Shown here in pieces: positions 16,996-25,434 of a stretch of DNA of 64,000 nt (position 1 is the first letter of the stretch; each line of letters begins with the position of its first letter). Both the position numbers and the translations under genes were made by a program. Under the pieces are notes generated by a model, which saw nothing but the letters and a program-made list of their open reading frames with translations, was not told the origin of the DNA and made no database searches. The DNA comes from an uncultured Halomonas sp. (GTDB taxonomy: Bacteria; Pseudomonadota; Gammaproteobacteria; Pseudomonadales; Halomonadaceae): assembly GCF_947500835.1 (NCBI RefSeq), contig NZ_CANMTQ010000005.1, positions 1 to 64,000 of the forward strand, in the 5' to 3' direction.

Positions 16996-17880
16996 ATGAA
17001 TGAAAACAACCTTCTATGGGACGATCTAAGGATCGTTCTGGCGATCGCCCGGGAAGGCACTCTCTCGGGTGCGGCACGCCGCCTGGCGGTGAGTCATGCC
17101 ACGGTCTTCCGCCGCCTTGCGGATATCGAACGCCGACTGGGCGCCCAGCTATTCGAACGGGCGCGCAGCGGGTACATCCCGACACCCGCTGGCGACGACA
17201 TCGCGGCGGCGGCACAGCGCGTCGAGGCCGAGGTACTGGCCGTCGAACGCCGAATTGCAGGCCAAGACCTGCGTCCCTTGGGGAATGTGCGTGTCACGAC
17301 AACGGATACACTTCTGCTAGGACTGCTATCGCCGATATTCGCGGAGTTTCGACGGTCTCATCCCGAGATAGAGTTGGAAGTCGCGGTTTCCAATCAGCTT
17401 TTCAGCTTGACAAAGCGTGAGGCAGATATCGCTATCCGACCTTCACTTGCCCCCCCTGAGAGCCTGGTTGGACGTAGGATCGGAACCATTGCCCAAGCAG
17501 TCTACAGGGCAAGCATTCAAGACTCAGACGCCGTGAATTGGGTCGGTCCGGATGAGCGCATGGCGTATCGGGCACTGGAAATCTGGATGACTCAGCAAGG
17601 GCACGATAAACATTGTCACTATCGCGTTGATACGTTACTAGGAATGCTGGCGGCCGTTCGCGACGGTATCGGTCGAGCGGTGCTGCCCTGTTATCTCTGC
17701 GATGACGATGAACGACTGGTCCGAGTCGGCGAGCCGATTCTGGAGCTGGCCACCGACCTATGGTTGCTGACTCACTCGGACCTGCGCCGGGTAGCACGAA
17801 TACGCGCACTGATGGAGTTCGTGGCGCAGTCCGTCAGCGCCAGGAGCGCGCGACTCTTGGGAGATAGCTCTTCGCCATAG
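16996..17880 (+). CDS. LysR-family transcriptional regulator
   Basis: A 294-residue LysR-type regulator. The N-terminal winged helix-turn-helix (about 6-65) contains GTLSGAARRLAVSHATVFRR. The C-terminal substrate-binding domain is somewhat compact, with VRVTTTDTLLLGLLSPIFAE at its start. It is transcribed away from the quinone reductase and probably controls it from the shared 94-bp gap in response to a quinone or electrophile; this is inference from position. The ATG has only a weak ribosome binding site. Confidence 0.87.
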   Translation: MNENNLLWDDLRIVLAIAREGTLSGAARRLAVSHATVFRRLADIERRLGAQLFERARSGYIPTPAGDDIAAAAQRVEAEVLAVERRIAGQDLRPLGNVRVTTTDTLLLGLLSPIFAEFRRSHPEIELEVAVSNQLFSLTKREADIAIRPSLAPPESLVGRRIGTIAQAVYRASIQDSDAVNWVGPDERMAYRALEIWMTQQGHDKHCHYRVDTLLGMLAAVRDGIGRAVLPCYLCDDDERLVRVGEPILELATDLWLLTHSDLRRVARIRALMEFVAQSVSARSARLLGDSSSP

Positions 17881-17983
17881 CGACTCAAAAAAACTGAATG
17901 GTGAGATGCCACGAACAGCGTTATAGTGACATCATTAACGGTTTCTATCTTTTTAAGCCAAAGCAAGTTGTGAGGTGAATGCC

Positions 17984-18571
17984 ATGATCTCCCGGGACGA
18001 TATGCACGTGCTGGAAAAGGCAGGTATTCCCGATATCGAGAGCCTTGCGGCGAGTGCGGCCGAGTTTCTTCGCGAACACCCGGTATATGAACAGGCCAAC
18101 CCGACCAATGCCTTGTCAGTAAATGAGGAACGCCTTCTCATGGCAGGAGGCGCCGAGGGAGTTGGTGAGTCGAATCGCATGGCATCGCAGTACAATCTGC
18201 GCTCAGCGGTTGCGCAGTATGCCCAACTGGTCAAGCGCGCTTATCGCCAAAGCGAGGTCGCTACATTACTGGAGGTCACGACCAGCCGCATTCGGCAACG
18301 TACCGACGAAGGCTCGCTCTATGCGCTGACCTCCGCCAATCGGCGCGTTTATCCTCGCTGGCAGTTCGGCGAATCGGCCACCCTGCCCAATCTCGAGCCG
18401 GTATTGAACGCCCTCAGTGTCAGCGCTCATCCTCTCGCCGTGGAGCGCTTCTTTCTCACGCCACACGCGGATCTCGAATCGGATCTGCTGGACGCCATAC
18501 TCAGCCCACGCGACTGGTTGCTGGCCGGGCATTCCCCGGAACCGGTGATACGAATGGCCCGCGAGCTGTAG
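17984..18571 (+). CDS. Antitoxin of a RES-type toxin-antitoxin pair
   Basis: A 195-residue DNA-binding antitoxin. A helix-turn-helix region in the middle (AYRQSEVATLLEVTTSRIRQ) is followed by YPRWQF and a C-terminal toxin-binding part typical of Xre/MbcA/ParS-like antitoxins (LHPLAVERFF-like and SPRDWLLAGHSPEPVIRMA). It ends at the base before the toxin ATG, so the two are one translational unit. An in-frame GTG lies nine bases upstream; GAGGTG placed six bases before the ATG decides for the ATG. It should neutralise the RES toxin and repress the promoter. Confidence 0.82.
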   Translation: MISRDDMHVLEKAGIPDIESLAASAAEFLREHPVYEQANPTNALSVNEERLLMAGGAEGVGESNRMASQYNLRSAVAQYAQLVKRAYRQSEVATLLEVTTSRIRQRTDEGSLYALTSANRRVYPRWQFGESATLPNLEPVLNALSVSAHPLAVERFFLTPHADLESDLLDAILSPRDWLLAGHSPEPVIRMAREL

Positions 18572-19213
18572 ATGATCAAGACCGACGAACCGTTGTCGTT
18601 GGAAGCATTGCGCACCCTACTTCCGGTAAACGTCACTCTGGAAAAGGGCGAGCAGGTATATCGACTCTTCTTCGCCGGGGGCGAATACCCCACCAACTGG
18701 GACAGCTTTCGCTATTTTGGTCCTACCGCCTCGCGCTTCGATCACCACTTACCCGATGGCGACGGTGGGGCCTATGAACAGTCGCGGGGCATCATGTACT
18801 TGGCGACCGGAGCAGAGGCCATTCCTACCTGTCTTGCGGAAGTCTTTCAGACAGCGCGAGTCATCGATACTCGATCCCGAACTCCGGTGTTGTGCTGTTT
18901 CGCCCTGGAAGCCGACGTGACCCTTCTGGACCTGACCGGCGCTTTCGCCACCAAGCTTCGTGCCTCTACCATCGGAGGTTGCGATCGCGCCTTGGCTCGA
19001 CGCTGGGCACAACGGCTCTACGACGCCTACCCTGACACGGACGGAATTCTCTATACCTCCTCGATGTATCCTGGTCGACCCGCCATCGCCCTGTTCGAAC
19101 GGGGAGCCTCAGCCATCGCAACCCGCCCGCTCTTCCATCGTCAACTGCAGGACGTAGCACTCACCAGCGTCATCGAGCGAATCGCGCAGAAGATCGGTTA
19201 TCTGGTGGTGTGA
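18572..19213 (+). CDS. RES-domain toxin
   Basis: A 213-residue RES-family protein. RES toxins have an ADP-ribosyltransferase-like fold and degrade cellular NAD+. Candidate active-site residues are the arginine in VYRLFF, the glutamate in CLAEVFQT and the serine of GILYTSSM, in the order seen in characterised RES proteins. The family name is echoed by these Arg, Glu and Ser positions. The gene is full length and undamaged, directly after its antitoxin with no spacing. Homologues in Mycobacterium (MbcT) are NAD+ phosphorylases; which reaction this one performs is not shown by sequence. Confidence 0.86.
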   Translation: MIKTDEPLSLEALRTLLPVNVTLEKGEQVYRLFFAGGEYPTNWDSFRYFGPTASRFDHHLPDGDGGAYEQSRGIMYLATGAEAIPTCLAEVFQTARVIDTRSRTPVLCCFALEADVTLLDLTGAFATKLRASTIGGCDRALARRWAQRLYDAYPDTDGILYTSSMYPGRPAIALFERGASAIATRPLFHRQLQDVALTSVIERIAQKIGYLVV

Positions 19214-19222
19214 AATCAGTCG

Positions 19223-19570
19223 CTAGGATTGAGAATGTCTTGCCAATACAGGCCCAAAGAAAATCACCCAGGTTCTGAAATCGTCTGAAAACTCGGTGAA
19301 GCGGTGCTCTGCTCCCGCGGGCACGAAGAAGAAGTCGCCTTGCTCGAAATCGAACAGCTCATCTTCAAGATGAAAAGTGCCGTGGCCCGAGGAAATGATA
19401 TAGATCTCGTCCTGAGCGTGAGGTGTTTGCGTATCGACGCCTCGTGGGGAAAACAGCTCGACGGAAACGTCGCCCCGCTCGAATAGAACCGCAAAGGGAT
19501 CGGGCAGGCTGGTAAGCAATGCAGCCGCCTCGCTTTCATCGATAAAGTTGACGTTCTTGTCCTGTTGCAT
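19223..19570 (-). CDS. Cupin-domain protein
   Basis: A 115-residue single-domain cupin. The first cupin motif is seen around TPHAQDEIYIISSGHGTFHL, with likely metal ligands His, Glu and a later His, and the second motif around GDFFFVPAGAEHRF. The reaction is unknown; small cupins include isomerases, dioxygenases and sensors. The frame extends 20 codons upstream, but AAGGAGG sits nine bases before the ATG used. The longer version would run into the inverted repeat in front of the divergent toxin-antitoxin pair, so that operator could also affect this gene. Confidence 0.8.
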   Translation of the reverse strand: MQQDKNVNFIDESEAAALLTSLPDPFAVLFERGDVSVELFSPRGVDTQTPHAQDEIYIISSGHGTFHLEDELFDFEQGDFFFVPAGAEHRFTEFSDDFRTWVIFFGPVLARHSQS

Positions 19571-19616
19571 CGGCCACAGCCTCCTTTTCAATTTCACACT
19601 CTTTCTCTCGACGCAA

Positions 19617-19645
19617 TCAAATCCAATCACTATGATTGGATTTGA
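19617..19645. promoter_or_regulatory. Perfect 13-bp inverted repeat, probable antitoxin operator
   Basis: TCAAATCCAATCA and TGATTGGATTTGA form a perfect 13-bp inverted repeat around a 3-base spacer. It lies 17 bases before the start codon of the ribbon-helix-helix antitoxin and 46 bases from the divergent cupin start. Antitoxins of this class bind such palindromes and repress their own operon, so this is the likely operator. Confidence 0.75.
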
Positions 19646-19662
19646 CCAATAGGAGTCCTTTA

Positions 19663-19926
19663 ATGAAAACCAAAGTGCTCACTGCCCATGTGCCATTGCC
19701 GCTGGCGGAGAAAATCGATCAGTTGGCTACCCGGCTAGAGCGTCCGCGCGGCTGGATCGTCAAGCAAGCCTTGGCAGCCTGGATCGAACAAGAAGAAGAG
19801 CGCCAGCGCCTGACACTCGAAGCCTTGGCCGATGTTGACGATGGCCATGTCATCGACCATCAAGCCGTACAGGACTGGGCCGATAGTCTCAGCATGGATA
19901 GCCCCCTGCCGGCGCCGCACAAGTGA
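19663..19926 (+). CDS. Ribbon-helix-helix antitoxin, ParD/CopG-like
   Basis: An 87-residue antitoxin. The N-terminal ribbon-helix-helix is seen in VLTAHVPLPLAEKIDQLATR followed by the GWIVKQALAAWI helix. The C-terminal half (about 45-87) is acidic and probably wraps the toxin. AGGAG precedes the ATG. The stop overlaps the toxin GTG by four bases. It should repress the operon through the inverted repeat immediately upstream. Confidence 0.85.
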   Translation: MKTKVLTAHVPLPLAEKIDQLATRLERPRGWIVKQALAAWIEQEEERQRLTLEALADVDDGHVIDHQAVQDWADSLSMDSPLPAPHK

Positions 19927-20198
19927 ACTTGCTATGGACCAGCAAAGCATTATCCGACCTGACCCGCCTTTACGACTTCCTAGCACCAGTCAATCAGCCA
20001 GCCGCTGCGCGTACAGTACAATCGCTGACGGCTGCGCCCACCCGACTTCTCCAACATCCTCGCATTGGCGATAAACTTGAAGAGTTCGAGCCGCGCGATG
20101 TACGCCGTATCTTCGTAGGTCATTACGAGATGCGCTACGAGATTCAAGATACGGCCATCTACGTGCTGCGCCTGTGGCATACTCGCGAAAACCGATAA
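19923..20198 (+). CDS. ParE/RelE-superfamily toxin
   Basis: A 91-residue toxin with a GTG start overlapping the antitoxin stop. The pattern LLWTSKALSDLTRLYDFL, then RIGDKLEEF, then EMRYEIQDTAIYVLRLWHTR is that of the ParE/RelE fold, and the C-terminal LRLWHTRENR is characteristic of ParE-like proteins. ParE toxins poison DNA gyrase, while RelE cuts mRNA on ribosomes; the sequence favours ParE but does not prove the target. The gene is intact. Confidence 0.86.
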   Translation: MNLLWTSKALSDLTRLYDFLAPVNQPAAARTVQSLTAAPTRLLQHPRIGDKLEEFEPRDVRRIFVGHYEMRYEIQDTAIYVLRLWHTRENR

Positions 20199-20213
20199 AA
20201 TAACATTGTCTGA

Positions 20214-20846
20214 CTATCCACTCGTTGCCATACGGATACCCAAGGCCATCAGGCAGCCTCCTACCAGCTTGTCCAGCCAGCCGCCGAACAAACGAAGTTT
20301 TTGCTGAAACACTGGCGATGCCATGAACCTTACTAGCAAAGCAAACCAACAGATATGCGCGAAGGCAATGAACACCCCATAGCCGAGCTGAATCGACCAG
20401 GCCGTGGTCGACGAGACAACCTGGCTGAACAACGCAACGATAAACAGCATCGCCTTGGGATTGAGGAGGTTACACAGAATGCCTTGCCAGAAAGGTAGCC
20501 AGCCATTATTCGCGTTCACGGTTGAAGGGTCGGTAATCTCCGGTGAATGCGGCTTTCTTGCAGGCCACCAGGCGCTCAGGCCCAGCCAGATCAGATACAT
20601 TGCCCCCAAATAGCGAATTACCTCCACCAGCCAGGCATGGTGTGCCATCAGCAGGCCAAACCCGAGCAAGGTATAGGCAATATGAGTGGAGACACCCACA
20701 CCGATCCCCAGGGCCGCCCAATACCCCGCACGTTGATCACTCTTCAAACATGTGCGCAGGATAAATGCAAAATCGGGGCCGGGGCTGATGACGGCCAGCA
20801 AGGTGATAGTCGCGACGGCTACAAGTTCCATTGAAAGTGCTTGCAT
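20214..20846 (-). CDS. LysE/RhtB-family amino-acid exporter
   Basis: A 210-residue inner-membrane protein with about six hydrophobic segments and the family signature SPGPDFAFILRTCLKSDQRAG near the N-terminus, plus NLLNPKAMLFIVALF. LysE/RhtB exporters expel amino acids such as lysine, homoserine, threonine or leucine; the substrate here is unknown. A LysR-type gene is divergent from it and another LysE-family gene follows that regulator. AAGGAG lies rather far (12 bases) before the ATG, so the second ATG (giving MELVAV) is an alternative start. Confidence 0.87.
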   Translation of the reverse strand: MQALSMELVAVATITLLAVISPGPDFAFILRTCLKSDQRAGYWAALGIGVGVSTHIAYTLLGFGLLMAHHAWLVEVIRYLGAMYLIWLGLSAWWPARKPHSPEITDPSTVNANNGWLPFWQGILCNLLNPKAMLFIVALFSQVVSSTTAWSIQLGYGVFIAFAHICWFALLVRFMASPVFQQKLRLFGGWLDKLVGGCLMALGIRMATSG

Positions 20847-20957
20847 ATTAAGGTGACTCCTTTACAAGGCAATCTGAACGCGTCATCGAATTGTCCTTGG
20901 GAGCCGTCGAAGAAAGAATCGAAACCTCTTCACCATGACTGTGAGTATTCCTCACCG

Positions 20958-21869
20958 ATGAAACGCCCTCTGCCTCCATTATCCGGGCTGCCTGCTTTCG
21001 AAGCGGCGGCACGTCTTGGCAATTTCACTCGTGCCGCCGAAGAGCTCCATGTCACTCACGGTGCGGTGAGTCGTGCCATTGCTCAGCTCGAGCAGCGCCT
21101 GGCTGTCAAACTCTTCAAACGCCATGCGCGTCATGTCAGTCTCACATTGGCTGGGCAACACCTGCTGAAAGGCACTGACAAGGCTTTTCTGGAATTAGAG
21201 GCTGCACTCGAAAACATGCATCGGCAAAGCGTGGTTTCACCGACACTGACCGTCTCTTGCGAGCCAACTCTCGCCATGCGCTGGCTGATGCCTCGCCTTG
21301 GTGAACTACGTCGTGAGGACCCGGAGCTTCACGTCGATTTGCATACTGCAGAGGGTCCAATCGATTTGCGTGACTTGAATTGTGACCTGGCAATTCGCCG
21401 TTTGGACTTTCCCAGGCCCAACGACCTGCATGTCGTTACACTCTGCCCCGAGTATGCCGGCCCGGTCTGCCACCCCCAATGTTGGAGCGGTGTACTGGGC
21501 CGCGATTTGTCCCGCGCCCGCTGGTTACATAGCCGCACTCGTCCAAACGCATGGGCACAGTGGCGCCAAGCAAGCGGTACCGCCTACAAGGCCGTCGACG
21601 AACAGCACTACGATCACTTTTTCTTTACGTTGCAGGCCGCTATCGACCAGCTCGGTACGGCAATCGGTTCATTGCCCTTGGTCTATGATGATTTGCAGGA
21701 AAATCGATTGATTGCACCCTGCGGCATGCACGAAACAGGCATCGAATACGTGATGATCAGCGCCACGCCACTTGACGAAGCTCCGCAAATTCAGCGCTTC
21801 GCAACCTGGTTGCAGCAACAGGCCGCGCCGCTCTGGCGAATAGAGCAGGTAAATGGAGAACAAGAATGA
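20958..21869 (+). CDS. LysR-family regulator, GcvA-like
   Basis: A 303-residue LysR regulator of the GcvA/AmpR subgroup, recognised by the start PLPPLSGLPAFEAAARLGNF and THGAVSRAIAQLEQRL in the helix-turn-helix. The frame is open for 39 more codons upstream, but that extension crosses the divergent exporter's promoter region and is not conserved-looking. The inverted repeat GTGAG-tattc-CTCAC lies three bases upstream of the ATG and could be an autoregulatory site. Its stop overlaps the next exporter start by four bases, and another exporter is divergent, so it probably controls both. Confidence 0.85.
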   Translation: MKRPLPPLSGLPAFEAAARLGNFTRAAEELHVTHGAVSRAIAQLEQRLAVKLFKRHARHVSLTLAGQHLLKGTDKAFLELEAALENMHRQSVVSPTLTVSCEPTLAMRWLMPRLGELRREDPELHVDLHTAEGPIDLRDLNCDLAIRRLDFPRPNDLHVVTLCPEYAGPVCHPQCWSGVLGRDLSRARWLHSRTRPNAWAQWRQASGTAYKAVDEQHYDHFFFTLQAAIDQLGTAIGSLPLVYDDLQENRLIAPCGMHETGIEYVMISATPLDEAPQIQRFATWLQQQAAPLWRIEQVNGEQE

Positions 21870-22507
21870 TCGACTTGACCTACTGGTCTTTATTTCTCGG
21901 CGCGGCGATCGTGCTCAATATCTCGCCAGGGCCGGATCTGATCTACATCTTATCGCGCACCATCGCCAATGGCCGCAGGATCGGCATTGCTTCATCCTTG
22001 GGCGTATGCTCCGGGGCCTTCGTGCATGTGGTGGCCGCCGCCGCAGGCATCTCGGCAATCCTGATGACCTCTGCCGTGGCCTTTACGATCGTAAAATATA
22101 TCGGTGCCGCCTATTTGATCTATCTCGGCATTCAGGCACTGCGTTCTAGCGGAGCAAGCTTCGATGCCGCAGCGGCGGATAAAAAGCACGTCACCGCCTG
22201 GAGCGCCTACAAGCAAGGGGTCATGATCGATGTACTCAATCCCAAGGTCGCCATCTTCTTCATGGCGTTTCTGCCGCAGTTCGTCCGTGTCGATGCTGGT
22301 CCGGTGGCGCTTCAACTCATTCTGTTGGGGCTTGCGGTCAATATTGTCGCCGTGATCATCGAGTGTTCGATCGTATTGCTGGCGGCACGCACGACTCACT
22401 TCTTTCGTACTAGCCCGCGACTGGGCAAGTGGCTTGATCGAGTGCTGGGGACCGTGCTGATGGCGTTGGGCGTGCGACTTGCACTATCGGAGCGTGTTGC
22501 GCCCTGA
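21866..22507 (+). CDS. LysE/RhtB-family amino-acid exporter
   Basis: A 213-residue LysE-family protein with SPGPDLIYILSRTIANGRRIG near the N-terminus, DVLNPKVAIFFMAFLPQF in the middle and about six membrane segments. It starts within the stop of the LysR gene (ATGA overlap), so both are made from one mRNA. It is a different paralogue from the exporter on the other side of the regulator. The substrate is not evident. Confidence 0.88.
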   Translation: MIDLTYWSLFLGAAIVLNISPGPDLIYILSRTIANGRRIGIASSLGVCSGAFVHVVAAAAGISAILMTSAVAFTIVKYIGAAYLIYLGIQALRSSGASFDAAAADKKHVTAWSAYKQGVMIDVLNPKVAIFFMAFLPQFVRVDAGPVALQLILLGLAVNIVAVIIECSIVLLAARTTHFFRTSPRLGKWLDRVLGTVLMALGVRLALSERVAP

Positions 22508-22511
22508 GTGT

Positions 22512-23027
22512 TCAATCATCGATGAGCGTTCGGGCATAACATAGCTCCCATAGCGACTGCCCATTGAGAAAGAACTCTTGCGGCGTTTTCGATTGACAGG
22601 CAAACCCCATGGCCTGATAGAAGCCAATGGCCTGCGCATTATCCGCCAGCACCCAGAGTCTTACTGTCTTGCATCCTTGCGCTATCAGATATTCTCGAGC
22701 CTGGCACCACAGCTGACGCCCCACGCCCTTGGACCAGCAGGCTGGTTTGACATAGAGAGCCCAGATTTCACCCTCATCATCTTTTGCGCCTTCATCGCGG
22801 CACGCACCAGATGCAATCCAGCCGACGATCGCGTTTTCAACACGAGCAACCAGTAGCTGCGGGACTCCCCGTGTGATCGCTTCACGCCATACCGACGCTT
22901 TTTCGTCAACCGAAAGAGTGTCCAGATAGTCGTTGGAGACGATGGATCGATAAGCCGTGCGCCAAGCTTCTACATGAATATCGGCAATCGCTCGGGCATC
23001 CTCAATGGCCGCAGGTTCAATTTGCAT
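22512..23027 (-). CDS. GNAT-family N-acetyltransferase
   Basis: A 171-residue GNAT enzyme. The acetyl-CoA pyrophosphate loop is CWSKGVGRQLW, preceded by the strand EIWALYVKPA and followed by LWVLADNAQAIGFYQAMGF, the usual motif A and B order. These enzymes transfer acetyl groups to small amines, antibiotics or proteins; the substrate is unknown. The gene ends four bases from the convergent exporter gene. No good ribosome binding site is seen before the ATG. Confidence 0.85.
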   Translation of the reverse strand: MQIEPAAIEDARAIADIHVEAWRTAYRSIVSNDYLDTLSVDEKASVWREAITRGVPQLLVARVENAIVGWIASGACRDEGAKDDEGEIWALYVKPACWSKGVGRQLWCQAREYLIAQGCKTVRLWVLADNAQAIGFYQAMGFACQSKTPQEFFLNGQSLWELCYARTLIDD

Positions 23028-23143
23028 GAAGTTTGCTTCGCCAAGTCAAAGAGATCGTTAAAAGCAATATCGACGCAGACAAGTGCTGCGTCCAGCGTTA
23101 GGCTATTACGATCACTCACGCCAATATCGTCAAGGATGTCATC

Positions 23144-23350
23144 ATGAATGAGGAAACCTTCAACCTGAGCATTCGCAAGTTCCTGAAGAAAGTCGGCGTC
23201 GGCTCCCAGCGGGAGATCGAGCAGGCGGTCAACAAGGCTATCGAGGAAGGTCGCTTGAAAGGCGACGAGACTCTGCCTGCTCACATGACGCTGGAGATCG
23301 GCGATCTCAATCTGAAAATCGATTTCGATGGAAGCGTCGAACTCGAGTAG
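23144..23350 (+). CDS. Small conserved protein, DUF6494-like
   Basis: A 68-residue soluble protein, MNEETFNLSIRKFLKKVGVG followed by an amphipathic helix and LTLEIGDLNLK-type beta strands, ending in an acidic tail. It matches my memory of the DUF6494 family, whose function is unknown. AAGGA precedes the ATG at good spacing. A strong terminator follows, so it is a single-gene unit. Confidence 0.75.
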   Translation: MNEETFNLSIRKFLKKVGVGSQREIEQAVNKAIEEGRLKGDETLPAHMTLEIGDLNLKIDFDGSVELE

Positions 23351-23415
23351 CCTATTCGCGGTCAGTCATTGAGTCGCGCAAAAAACCATTCAGTGCTTAC
23401 GTAGTATCATCCCCA

Positions 23416-23447
23416 CGCCATGGCAATTTCTGCCATGGCGCTCTTTT
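23416..23447 (+). terminator. Rho-independent terminator after the DUF6494-like gene
   Basis: A perfect 10-bp stem (CGCCATGGCA with TGCCATGGCG), a 5-base loop and then CTCTTTT. It separates the small gene from the ABC exporter gene. Confidence 0.85.
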
Positions 23448-23474
23448 CGCTTCATCACGCCGCTACAGGTTGCC

Positions 23475-25379
23475 ATGTTTCGCTTTTTTGAAAAGCTGGT
23501 CGATCCCTACCCTCAGGCTCAGCCTCGGACACCGCCCAAGGGGTTGCTTGCGTTTCTTTATCACTATTCCCGGCCGGTACTGCCACTGTTGATCCTGATG
23601 TCGCTGCTGACAGCGGCGGTTTCGAGCGTGGAGGTGATGTTCTTTGCCTACATGGGCGATCTAGTGGATTGGCTGAGCAACGCCTCCCGAGAAAACTTCT
23701 ATGCGGACTACGGCTGGCAGCTCGCCGGCATGGCAGCGCTGATTCTGTTGGTCTTTCCGCTGCTGGTGCTCGCAAGCTCGCTGGTGTCCCATCAAGGGAT
23801 TTTCGGCAACTATCCCATGCTGGTGCGCTGGCTCGCGCATCGCTACGTGCTGGATCAAAGCCTGCCTTTCTTTCAGGATGAATTTGCCGGCCGGGTGTCG
23901 CAGAAGATCATGCAGACGGCGCTGGCGGTACGCGAGACGGTGATGAAGCTGATGGATGTATTCGTCTACATCATCGTCTATTTTCTCGGCGCCCTATGGC
24001 TGATGGGCAGCAGCGATCTCTGGCTGACTCTCCCTTTGGTGCTCTGGTTGGCAGGCTACATCGCCATCATGGTCTATTTCGTGCCGCGGCTGCGCAAGGT
24101 GTCCATGGCTCAGGCGGATGCCCGGGCGGAGATGACCGGCCGAGTCGTGGACAGCTACACCAATATCCAGACCATCAAGCTGTTCGCCCATACCCGCCGG
24201 GAGCAGGTCTACGCCCAGGGCGCGATGCAGGGATTCATGGGCACGGTGCACCGGCAGATGCGCCTGGTCACCCAGCTCACCGTGGTGCTGCAGACCCTCA
24301 ACTCGTTGCTGCTGGTCGCCGTCGGTGCGATTGCCATCATCACCTGGCATCAGGAGCTGATTTCCCTGGGCGCGATTGCCCTGGCCATTGGTCTCGTGAT
24401 GCGCCTGCGCGGCATGTCGGACTGGATCCTATGGGAGATCGCCAATCTGTTCGAAAACATCGGCACCGTACAGGATGGCATCAACACCCTCTCTCAGCCC
24501 GTCGCCATTGCAGATGCTCCGAATGCCGCCGCGCTCACCACGACTCACAGCGAGATACGCTTCGAGCAGGTCGATTTTCACTATGGCGAGGCGCTGACGG
24601 ATCGACAGTCCCAGCGGGTTATCGAGAACCTGTCGCTGACCATCAAGCCCGGAGAAAAGATCGGGCTCATTGGGCATTCCGGCGCGGGCAAATCGACTCT
24701 GGTCAATCTGCTGCTGCGTTTTTACGAGCTTGAAAGCGGCCGCATTTTGATCGATGGCCAGGACATCAGCCAGGTAACCCAGGAATCGCTGCGTCGTCAC
24801 ATCGGCATGGTGACCCAGGACACCTCGTTGCTGCACCGCTCGGTGCGAGACAATATCAGCTACGGTCGCCCGGAGGCCTCGGAAGCCGAGATCATCGATG
24901 CCGCCCGTCGTGCCCATGCCCACGAGTTCATCGGTGCGCTCTCCGACCCTCAAGGACGCACCGGCTATGATGCCCATGTGGGCGAGCGCGGCGTCAAGCT
25001 CTCTGGCGGTCAGCGCCAGCGCATCGCCATTGCCCGCACATTGCTCAAGGATGCGCCGATTTTGATTCTCGATGAGGCCACCTCGGCATTGGATTCCGAG
25101 GTCGAGGCGGCGATCCAGGAACAGCTCTACACCCTGATGCAAGGCAAGACCGTCATCGCCATCGCCCACCGGCTGTCCACCATCGCCATGCTCGATCGTC
25201 TGGTGGTGATGGAACATGGCCGTGTCGTCGAGGCTGGCACTCATGACGAGCTGCTGCGCGAAAACGGCCTTTATGCGCGACTGTGGCGCCGCCAATCCGG
25301 TGGTTTCCTGAACGACGCGCCGGAGCCGGTTGCAACGAAAGACCAAACGTCTCGTTCATCCAGCCATTCACCCAGTTGA
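23475..25379 (+). CDS. ABC exporter, fused membrane and ATPase domains
   Basis: A 634-residue half-transporter. An N-terminal ABC type-1 exporter membrane domain with six helices spans about residues 35-340. The ATPase domain follows: Walker A GHSGAGKST, Q-loop MVTQDTSLL, signature LSGGQRQRIA, Walker B ILILDEATSALDSE and H-loop AIAHRLS. It should act as a dimer exporting a lipid, peptide or drug from the inner membrane. The group resembles MsbA/MdlB-like multidrug exporters; the substrate is unknown. The YadG/YadH-type exporter genes begin 55 bases downstream and may be cotranscribed. Confidence 0.9.
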   Translation: MFRFFEKLVDPYPQAQPRTPPKGLLAFLYHYSRPVLPLLILMSLLTAAVSSVEVMFFAYMGDLVDWLSNASRENFYADYGWQLAGMAALILLVFPLLVLASSLVSHQGIFGNYPMLVRWLAHRYVLDQSLPFFQDEFAGRVSQKIMQTALAVRETVMKLMDVFVYIIVYFLGALWLMGSSDLWLTLPLVLWLAGYIAIMVYFVPRLRKVSMAQADARAEMTGRVVDSYTNIQTIKLFAHTRREQVYAQGAMQGFMGTVHRQMRLVTQLTVVLQTLNSLLLVAVGAIAIITWHQELISLGAIALAIGLVMRLRGMSDWILWEIANLFENIGTVQDGINTLSQPVAIADAPNAAALTTTHSEIRFEQVDFHYGEALTDRQSQRVIENLSLTIKPGEKIGLIGHSGAGKSTLVNLLLRFYELESGRILIDGQDISQVTQESLRRHIGMVTQDTSLLHRSVRDNISYGRPEASEAEIIDAARRAHAHEFIGALSDPQGRTGYDAHVGERGVKLSGGQRQRIAIARTLLKDAPILILDEATSALDSEVEAAIQEQLYTLMQGKTVIAIAHRLSTIAMLDRLVVMEHGRVVEAGTHDELLRENGLYARLWRRQSGGFLNDAPEPVATKDQTSRSSSHSPS

Positions 25380-25434
25380 ACGTTTCCGGTAAATACCCTG
25401 GACGATCACTATCCTTTTTCGACAAGGACACTGC

